This document shows positions 58,676 through 64,000 of a stretch of DNA of 64,000 nucleotides, in pieces. The position numbers and the translations under genes are program-made. The DNA is from Oleidesulfovibrio alaskensis DSM 16109 (GTDB taxonomy: Bacteria; Desulfobacterota; Desulfovibrionia; Desulfovibrionales; Desulfovibrionaceae): positions 62,001 through 126,000 of the forward strand of contig NZ_KI519496.1 in NCBI RefSeq assembly GCF_000482745.1, read 5' to 3'. Every line of letters starts with the position of its first letter. The stretch's first letter is position 1. The notes beneath the pieces were generated by a model. It saw nothing but the letters and a program-made list of their open reading frames with translations, was not told the DNA's origin and made no database searches.

Positions 58676-60844
58676 TTGACCATCCTTCACGTCTCCGCAT
58701 CCCCTGCCGCAGGCCGCAAGCAGCTGGTCGTGCTGTGTACTGCCGCCTATTGCATAGCGCTGGGGGTACGGCTGCTGGAACTGCCCGGCTGGAGCGCCTA
58801 TGACGCTCTGTACAAAGGTGAACACCTGCTGGCCACGCATGATGCCTATCACTGGCTGGCCGCGGCAACGGGATTTGAATTCGACCAGCAGCACCCGCTG
58901 GCCCGTATGCTGGCTTTTCTCCATTCACTCACCGGCATTGCCTGCGGCAATCTGGCCTTTTATCTGCCCGCCGTCATGGCCTGCCTTGTGGCACCGCTCA
59001 TGGTCGGCTGGGGCGCCGCGCTGGGCATGCCTCTGGCCGGATTCACCGCGGGACTGCTTACGGCATGCGCCCCCGGACTGATGACCAGAACAGGGCTGGG
59101 TTATTACGATACCGACCTGCTCATTTCCGGAGCTCTCATCGTCAACACGCTGGTGCCTGCCCTCTGGCTGCGCAACAGCCTGCACAACCCGCTGCGGACC
59201 ATCAGCGCCGCACTGCGCCGCTCCTCCGCCGCAGAGCAGCCCGCCCCCCCGCCGGCTGCGGAAAGCACCGGCCCGGTATGGTTCGCCGTATTGCTCTGCT
59301 GCGGGCTGTTTGTGTACTGGCAGCCGGCCATCCACAACATGTTCAACCTGATGGGCAAAGCCTTTCCGGGCATCGCCCTTGTGCTTGCCGCCCTGCTGGG
59401 ACGCCGTGCCGCCATGCGCCGCACGGCGGAGGGGTTGCTCATATACATATTCTGCGCTCTTGCCGGTCCCGCCGGCGCCGGGGCAGCCATGCTGCTGTGG
59501 CTTGCCGGCCGTAAAAATCCCCGCTCGCTGGACAGGCTGTACACGGGCAGGCGCGCCCTGTTTGCGGCGCTTGTGCTGCTGGCGGCCGCCACTGCGCTTG
59601 AGCCTGCCGGTCTCAACTACATGCGCAGCGCCATCAAAGGCTATTCCGGTGAAAAAAGCGCCGTGGTGGCCCATACCCTGAGTTATCCTTCCGTGGTGGG
59701 CAGCATCATCGAAGCACAGAAACTCTCCTTCGACGCGTTCCTCACCAGCGTTCACGGCTGGACATGGCTTGCCGCGGGCGGACTTGCACTCTTTTTTCTG
59801 CTTATGCTTGCAGAACCCGTGACCGCTCTGCTGCTGCCTCTGGCGGCCATGGGACTGGGCAGTGTGGCGCTGGGTGCGCGTTTTGCCATGTTCGCGGCTC
59901 CGTGTTTTGCACTGGGCACAGCGTGGGCTCTGCATCTTGCCGTTCACGGTGCGGCCCGTCTGGCACACCGCAACGCGGCGCAGCCGCTGCCGACGCCGTA
60001 CAGGCGCGCCGCCATGCTGTGTTCGGTGGCAGCCGCATGCATCATGTGCTGGCCTTCGGCACAGCTTGCCGCCGCGCTGGCGCAAGGTCCCATCATTTCC
60101 ACCCGTCAGGTGGAAGCGCTGGACTTCATCCGCGGCAACACGCCGGAAGACTCCATGCTGTGGTACTGGTGGGACTGGGGGTACGCCGCACAATATTACG
60201 CCAGACGCACCACCGTGGCAGACGGAGCGCGCCACTCCAACCAGCGCATCTACGCCCCTGCCGCGGTGCTGACCACCGACGTGCCCCGCTTTGCCAACCA
60301 GCTCATCAAATACGTGGCCGGTGCGCAGCCTCCCGTTTCCGGCGCATTTGCCGGACTTGATGCCGGTCAGACCATGGAGAAGCTGCACTCTTTCTATCTG
60401 CGCGAGACACAGCCGTCCCCGCCGCAGAAACAGTACCTCATCGTTTCCGCGGAACAGCTGCGGCTGGGAGCATGGATCAGCCGCTTCGGCACATGGGATT
60501 TCAACACCCGGCAGTGGGAAGAGACAACGGTGCTGGCCATCGACCGTCCGGTGCAGTACAGCCCGCAGAAAGGCCTGTTCCTCATAAAGGGGCTTGATCC
60601 CATGCAGGCGGAATCCCTGACCGTGTTTGAGGGTACCCGGGTTGTCAATCACCAGTATCCGCATTTCAGCGGCAGACATTTTGTCATCGACAAGGATCAG
60701 GGGATGATTCTGGTCGTGGACAGGACCGTATACAACAGCATGGCACTGCAGCTGCTTGTCAACGACGGTTCCAACGAGGATATCAGCCGGTACTTCCGGC
60801 TTGTGTTCAGCAACGGCAAGACCAAGGTGTACGAAGTGCTGTAG
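58676..60844 (+). CDS. pglB: PglB/STT3-type oligosaccharyltransferase
   Basis: A 722-residue membrane enzyme that transfers a preassembled glycan from its lipid carrier to Asn in a D/E-X-N-X-S/T or similar sequon at the periplasmic face. The catalytic hallmark WWDWG is at residues 498-502. Upstream, the metal-binding acidic motifs lie in HDAYHW (Asp56) and YYDTDLL (Asp145/Asp147), and about a dozen hydrophobic spans cover residues 15-470. Length agrees with Campylobacter PglB (713). The start is TTG at 58676 with GGGAG upstream. A PglB homologue from a Desulfovibrio has been reported to work in vivo, as I recall. It is the last gene of the locus. Confidence 0.95.
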   Translation: MTILHVSASPAAGRKQLVVLCTAAYCIALGVRLLELPGWSAYDALYKGEHLLATHDAYHWLAAATGFEFDQQHPLARMLAFLHSLTGIACGNLAFYLPAVMACLVAPLMVGWGAALGMPLAGFTAGLLTACAPGLMTRTGLGYYDTDLLISGALIVNTLVPALWLRNSLHNPLRTISAALRRSSAAEQPAPPPAAESTGPVWFAVLLCCGLFVYWQPAIHNMFNLMGKAFPGIALVLAALLGRRAAMRRTAEGLLIYIFCALAGPAGAGAAMLLWLAGRKNPRSLDRLYTGRRALFAALVLLAAATALEPAGLNYMRSAIKGYSGEKSAVVAHTLSYPSVVGSIIEAQKLSFDAFLTSVHGWTWLAAGGLALFFLLMLAEPVTALLLPLAAMGLGSVALGARFAMFAAPCFALGTAWALHLAVHGAARLAHRNAAQPLPTPYRRAAMLCSVAAACIMCWPSAQLAAALAQGPIISTRQVEALDFIRGNTPEDSMLWYWWDWGYAAQYYARRTTVADGARHSNQRIYAPAAVLTTDVPRFANQLIKYVAGAQPPVSGAFAGLDAGQTMEKLHSFYLRETQPSPPQKQYLIVSAEQLRLGAWISRFGTWDFNTRQWEETTVLAIDRPVQYSPQKGLFLIKGLDPMQAESLTVFEGTRVVNHQYPHFSGRHFVIDKDQGMILVVDRTVYNSMALQLLVNDGSNEDISRYFRLVFSNGKTKVYEVL

Positions 60845-60935
60845 CCGGACGGGAGCTTTTTCCGGCGCCGCGCATATGGTATATATTTACACGGCACACG
60901 CCGTGTGCCTGTACTCTTTGCAAGGGAGAATGACC

Positions 60936-61421
60936 ATGGCCACATCACTGCCCGCTGCCCTGCCCGCAGCACTGGCGGCCCTGCGCAGCCGAGTCCGCAC
61001 CGCCATATGCGCCGCAATGCTTTGCGCCGCGGCCCTGCTGCTGACGGCTTGTGCCGCCGCACAGAAGACGGAGACCCCCGCGCCTGACAATCTCGGAACA
61101 GTCAGCGGCACCGTGCTGTACAGAGAACGCATCATACTGCCGCCGGATGCGGAACTGACCGTACGGCTGCTTGATGTTTCGCGTGCCGATGCTCCCGCAC
61201 AGGCGCTCGGAGTGCAGACCATGGCCCTTGCCGGTCCGCCGCCGTATGCATTCCGCGTGGCCTATGACCCGCAAAGCATCGACCCCCGCCACAGCTATGC
61301 GGTGGCAGCAGAAATCCGCTCCGGCGGCAGGCTGCTGTTCATCACCGACACGCGGCATGCAGTGCTCACGCGGGGCGCTGCCGGTACGGCGCAGCTTGTG
61401 CTGAAGGCGGTCGGCCCATGA
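60936..61421 (+). CDS. YbaY-type lipoprotein
   Basis: A 161-residue lipoprotein: a signal region (IRS-like basic start, AAMLCAAALLLTAC) with lipobox LTAC and Cys as the mature first residue. The body has the YbaY/pilotin-like beta-domain pattern GTVSGTVLYRERIILPPDAE and LTVRLLDVSRADAPA, ending with a VLTRG..QLVL strand. Family function is poorly defined, with links to outer-membrane assembly or stress. The second of two nearby ATGs (60936) has the better GGGAG spacing. It lies after an inverted repeat, GGCACAC-GCC-GTGTGCC near 60895. Confidence 0.85.
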   Translation: MATSLPAALPAALAALRSRVRTAICAAMLCAAALLLTACAAAQKTETPAPDNLGTVSGTVLYRERIILPPDAELTVRLLDVSRADAPAQALGVQTMALAGPPPYAFRVAYDPQSIDPRHSYAVAAEIRSGGRLLFITDTRHAVLTRGAAGTAQLVLKAVGP

Positions 61422-62011
61422 ATGCGCCTGCGCACGATACGCGCTGCCCGTGGGCCAGAACACCGGAGGAAACAGCGTACCATGACCACGAGTGGGGCGT
61501 TCCGGTACGCGACGACCGCAGACATTTCGAGTTTCTTGTACTGGAAGGGGCGCAGGCAGGATTGAGCTGGCTGACAGTCCTGCGCAGGCGCGAAGGCTAC
61601 CGCAGCGCATTTGCCGGATTCGATCCCGCAGCCGTGGCGGCTTTTGACGAATCGCGCATGGCCGCCCTGCAGCAGGATACGCGCATCATCCGCAACAGGC
61701 TGAAAATAGCCTCGGCGGTGCGCAACGCCCGTGCCTTTCTCAGAGTGCAGGAAGAATTCGGCTCGTATGACAGCTACATATGGCGGTTTACCGGGGGACG
61801 TCCCGTACAGAACCAATGGCGGAGCATAGAAGAGGTACCCGCCACCACTCCGCTGTCCGACCGCATAAGCAGGGACATGAAGCAACGCGGCTTCAATTTT
61901 GTGGGCAGCACCATTGTGTATGCGCTCATGCAGGCGACCGGAATGGTCAACGACCATCTGGTCACATGCCCCCGCCATGCCCCCGTGCGTGCGCTGGGCG
62001 AAGGCATGTGA
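61418..62011 (+). CDS. tag: DNA-3-methyladenine glycosylase I
   Basis: Tag, 197 residues, removes 3-methyladenine from DNA. Characteristic: RCPWA and YHDHEWGVPVRDDRRHFEF at the N-terminus with the zinc-binding Cys/His, LEGAQAGLSWLTVLRRREGY, IIRNRLKIASAVRNARAFL and FVGSTIVYALMQATGMVNDH followed by HLVTCPRHAP. The zinc ligands (Cys near N-terminus, His17-type, and the His/Cys pair near the end) are all present. It starts within the lipoprotein stop (ATGA). Confidence 0.96.
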   Translation: MNAPAHDTRCPWARTPEETAYHDHEWGVPVRDDRRHFEFLVLEGAQAGLSWLTVLRRREGYRSAFAGFDPAAVAAFDESRMAALQQDTRIIRNRLKIASAVRNARAFLRVQEEFGSYDSYIWRFTGGRPVQNQWRSIEEVPATTPLSDRISRDMKQRGFNFVGSTIVYALMQATGMVNDHLVTCPRHAPVRALGEGM

Positions 62012-62017
62012 GCTGCC

Positions 62018-62071
62018 CCCAGACCAACCCCTGACCAACCCCTGACCAGCCCCAGCCCCCCCCTGACCAGC
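62018..62071. repeat. 11-bp tandem repeat, about five copies, directly after the tag stop
   Basis: Units of 10-11 bases based on CCCTGACCAAC/CCCTGACCAGC at 62018-62071, beginning 7 bases after the stop of tag. Most units carry CTGA, hence TGA. The array leads straight into the terminator shared with the opposing gene. Confidence 0.88.
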
Positions 62072-62074
62072 CGT

Positions 62075-62101
62075 AAAAAAGCCCGCGGCAGAACCGCGGG
62101 C
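62075..62101 (-). terminator. Intrinsic terminator of the AraC-family gene
   Basis: GCCCGCGG (62081-62088) and CCGCGGGC (62094-62101) form a perfect 8-bp stem with a 5-base loop. On the minus strand six T follow. It may partly stop plus-strand transcripts from tag. Confidence 0.9.
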
Positions 62102-62125
62102 ATATTCTGTTCACAGCCGCCGCCC

Positions 62126-63019
62126 TCAGCGCGGCATCAGCGGCATGCGGATTTCCGTCAGCAACTCCTGTTCCGGCGTTGATGTGCAGTCATTAAGATA
62201 CACCTCGACACTGGGCGCTGCGCGGAATTCTCTGCCGGAACGGCCGCCCCATTGCCCGCACAACGCGGCATAGGCATTGGTCAGCCCTGTGTAGGGGCCT
62301 TTCCACACGGCGCATACATATTCGCCGCCTTCCACCTCGCGTATGGCCACAGGATGCTCAGCCTGCACATTATCCGGCACCGATATGCAGGCATCGTAAC
62401 GGATTTTATCCGGTGCGGTCACTTCGGGGTCATCGTAGCAGATGCCCATAAACTGTGTCTGTGCCGTCACCAGCCCTTGCGGAAACGCCCAGTCGCACAG
62501 GGTTTTCCAGGCAGCCTCGCATTGCGCATACGGGCCGGTGTGTCTGACAAAGGCCACCCGGACAGGAGCCAGAACCTTCACTTCAGGCTCCAGCCCCAGA
62601 CTTTCCAACGTGAAACCGGCTACCACTTTGGTCATGGCGGATTCTCCCAGAACTCCGGCGGGAATCATTCCCGCTTTTCGCACATGCCTGCGCAGCGCGG
62701 AGGGAGACATGCCGAACTGTGCCCTGAAAGCTCTGCTGAATGCTTCATGCGCTTCGTATCCGGCATCAAAGGCGATGTCGGTCACTGAAGCGCTGCCGTA
62801 AGCCAGACGGTGCACCGCCTTTTCCAGCCTCAGCCGCCGTATGTAGGCCATCACCGATTCTCCCGCCACTCCGCGGAATATCCGGTGGAAGTGGTACGGT
62901 GAAAAATGAGCCTGCGCGGCCATATCATCAAGACTCACAGCCTCGTTCATATGCTCTTCCAGCCACAGTATGGCCCGCATGATACGCATGCGGTATGTCT
63001 CGTGCGCGTGTTCCTGCAT
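62126..63019 (-). CDS. AraC-family regulator with GyrI-like effector domain
   Basis: A 297-residue regulator. The DNA-binding domain is N-terminal: MNEAVSLDDMAAQAHFSPYH, FHRIFRGVAGESVMAYIRRL, VTDIAFDAGYEAHEAFSRAF and RAQFGMSPSALRR, two helix-turn-helices. The C-terminal 150 residues form a GyrI/SOUL-like ligand-binding fold (YAQCEAAWKTLCDWAF, MGICYDDPEVTAPDKI and VYLNDCTSTPEQELLTEIRM). This Rob-like arrangement senses hydrophobic drugs or metabolites. A start at 63019 (MQEHAH) is preferred; a longer version to 63085 is possible. No target is visible. Confidence 0.9.
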   Translation of the reverse strand: MQEHAHETYRMRIMRAILWLEEHMNEAVSLDDMAAQAHFSPYHFHRIFRGVAGESVMAYIRRLRLEKAVHRLAYGSASVTDIAFDAGYEAHEAFSRAFRAQFGMSPSALRRHVRKAGMIPAGVLGESAMTKVVAGFTLESLGLEPEVKVLAPVRVAFVRHTGPYAQCEAAWKTLCDWAFPQGLVTAQTQFMGICYDDPEVTAPDKIRYDACISVPDNVQAEHPVAIREVEGGEYVCAVWKGPYTGLTNAYAALCGQWGGRSGREFRAAPSVEVYLNDCTSTPEQELLTEIRMPLMPR

Positions 63020-63206
63020 AATGCTGTTTCCCTTTGCAGCGGTATACAGCATGCACGGTGCTCCCACATGACTTTTTTTGCGCAATGTCCCCGCGGGACA
63101 CGGCAGCAGAGCTTACTTCCCCGCGGGGGGCTGCCGCTGCCGCTTGACAGCCGCCGCCCGCCGCTGCACTGTGGCACATCCAATATACAAGGGAGTTTGA
63201 CCCGAC

Positions 63207-63758
63207 ATGAACAAAGTTGTCGTTTCCATCATCGGACGTGACCGCCCCGGCATAGTGAACACCGTGGCGCAGCGTCTGCATGAACTTGACTGCGATATTG
63301 TAGAGGTCAGCCAGACCATTCTTGAGGGAGCGTTCGCGGCGCTGTTCATAGCCGGTCTTCCCGAACGCCTCACCGTGGAGGCGCTGCGCGATGCGCTGAC
63401 CACGCACATGGCATGGCAGGGGCTGGGCTGCTTCATACGCGAACATGAAGCAGGCGCCGGTGCGGCGCAGCAGTCCGACCCGTTTGTTGTCACACTGGAC
63501 GGCCCCGACAGCAAGGGACTTGTTTCCGGCATCACGGGCGTCATGAGCGGATGCGGCGTAAACATTGAAAACCTGAAGGCCATCAAACGGCAGAATACAG
63601 GCAATGCGCTCATCATGTTCGAAATTTCCGTGCCGCATTCTGTAAACAATGCAGAGTTCAGAACCGCGCTGGAACACAAGGCGGCGGAACTGGGTGTGCG
63701 CGTAAGTCTGCAACACCGCGATATTTTTGAAGCCATACACCGCGTGCTGCCCGTATAG
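63207..63758 (+). CDS. Double-ACT-domain protein (GcvR-like)
   Basis: A 183-residue protein with two ACT domains: residues 1-85 (VVSIIGRDRPGIVNTVAQRL, DIVEVSQTILEGAFAALFI) and residues 95-180 (FVVTLDGPDSKGLVSGITGV, GVNIENLKAIKR, LIMFEISVPHS). ACT pairs bind amino acids and regulate metabolism. It lies 26 bases before the DUF711 gene; the same pair (ACT protein followed by the PFL_0-type DUF711 protein) is common in anaerobes. No catalytic domain. Confidence 0.93.
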   Translation: MNKVVVSIIGRDRPGIVNTVAQRLHELDCDIVEVSQTILEGAFAALFIAGLPERLTVEALRDALTTHMAWQGLGCFIREHEAGAGAAQQSDPFVVTLDGPDSKGLVSGITGVMSGCGVNIENLKAIKRQNTGNALIMFEISVPHSVNNAEFRTALEHKAAELGVRVSLQHRDIFEAIHRVLPV

Positions 63759-63784
63759 GCGCATCATACCAGCAAGGATATACA

Positions 63785-64000
63785 ATGCTTACCGATCGCG
63801 AAGTAATCAGCACGCTGGACATGCTCCGCAACGAGCATCTGGACGTGCGCACCGTAACGCTGGGCATCAGCCTGTTCGACTGCGCCAGCGACAATTTCGA
63901 CCGTTTCGCCACCCGCGTGCAGGACAAAATCAGCCGCTATGCAGAGCATCTGGTGGCCACCTGCGACGAAGTGGGCGAAAAATACGGCATACCCGTTGTG
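63785..64000 (+). CDS. DUF711 family protein (partial)
   Basis: The first 72 residues of a frame running off the right edge: MLTDREVISTLDMLRNEHLD, then VRTVTLGISLFDCASDNFD and FATRVQDKISRYAEHLVATC. This is the N-terminus of the DUF711 family, about 450 residues in full, unknown function but always next to an ACT protein. AAGGA lies about 7 bases upstream of the ATG. Confidence 0.9.
   Translation, partial: MLTDREVISTLDMLRNEHLDVRTVTLGISLFDCASDNFDRFATRVQDKISRYAEHLVATCDEVGEKYGIPVV

Noticed and set aside
1..64000. tRNA, rRNA, CRISPR arrays, insertion sequences, prophage and attachment sites
   Set aside because: I scanned the gene-free stretches for T-arm-like sequences, spaced direct repeats, transposase or integrase motifs and found none.

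Overview
The window looks like a piece of chromosome from a mesophilic sulfate-reducing bacterium of the Desulfovibrio group (Desulfovibrionaceae). The signs are a 148-residue short-chain flavodoxin of the Desulfovibrio type, a SulP-type permease, a two-subunit iron-sulfur fumarase, Fur-type control, moderately high GC and a PglB-type oligosaccharyltransferase. From recalled protein content I think it is close to Desulfovibrio (Oleidesulfovibrio) alaskensis G20, but I could not search to confirm this. I see no prophage, insertion sequence, CRISPR array, rRNA or tRNA gene.

Layout. 1-5166 (minus): fumarase alpha/beta (beta cut by the edge), a large hexapeptide-repeat protein and a SulP permease carrying an unusual insert. 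5167-6142: gene-free. 6143-8838 (minus): kdsB, carA and a TPR protein. 9120-12018 (plus): prfC and a secreted repeat protein. 12114-21588 (plus): a Leloir galactose operon (galT, galK, LacI regulator, galM) continuous with a complete sugar ABC importer. Two near-identical GalR-type operators and a long perfect terminator bracket it. 21867-25090: a DksA/TraR zinc-finger protein, a fused double acyltransferase probably making ornithine lipid (OlsF type), and a DUF523 protein. 25207-25745: a stretch with a near-consensus sigma-54 promoter, many strong stem-loops and an intrinsic terminator, but no convincing protein; I call it a candidate large non-coding RNA. 26454-27536 (minus): flavodoxin and a small frameshifted-looking gene behind a promoter overlapped by a Fur box. 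28021-31875 (plus): potABCD polyamine importer. 32388-32777 (minus): a Fur/PerR-family regulator.

The largest block, 32889-60844, is a surface-glycan locus made of two divergent operons. The minus-strand operon (41195 to 32889) holds a NeuB-like synthase, two acyltransferases, an SpsF-like cytidylyltransferase, a glycosyltransferase/NeuA-like fusion, an asparagine synthase-type amidotransferase and a GT-B-like protein. The plus-strand operon (41489 to 60844) starts with a PglK/MsbA-like flippase and a winged-helix/nucleotidyltransferase protein. It continues with a set that could build and CMP-activate a 2-keto-3-deoxy sugar (pyruvate aldolase, SDR, second KdsB, 2-hydroxyacid dehydrogenase, HAD phosphatase). 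Then come a 1156-residue GT-B/aminotransferase fusion, a CDP-6-deoxyhexose set (rfbF, rfbG, RmlC-like cupin, DegT aminotransferase), a GT2 and finally a PglB/STT3 oligosaccharyltransferase. Flippase plus PglB suggests that at least one product is moved across the inner membrane and attached to asparagine residues of exported proteins.

60936-64000 returns to housekeeping: a YbaY-type lipoprotein, tag, an AraC/GyrI regulator, and a double-ACT protein followed by a DUF711 family protein cut by the right edge. Short 11-14 bp tandem repeats recur between genes, three times directly at or after a stop codon.
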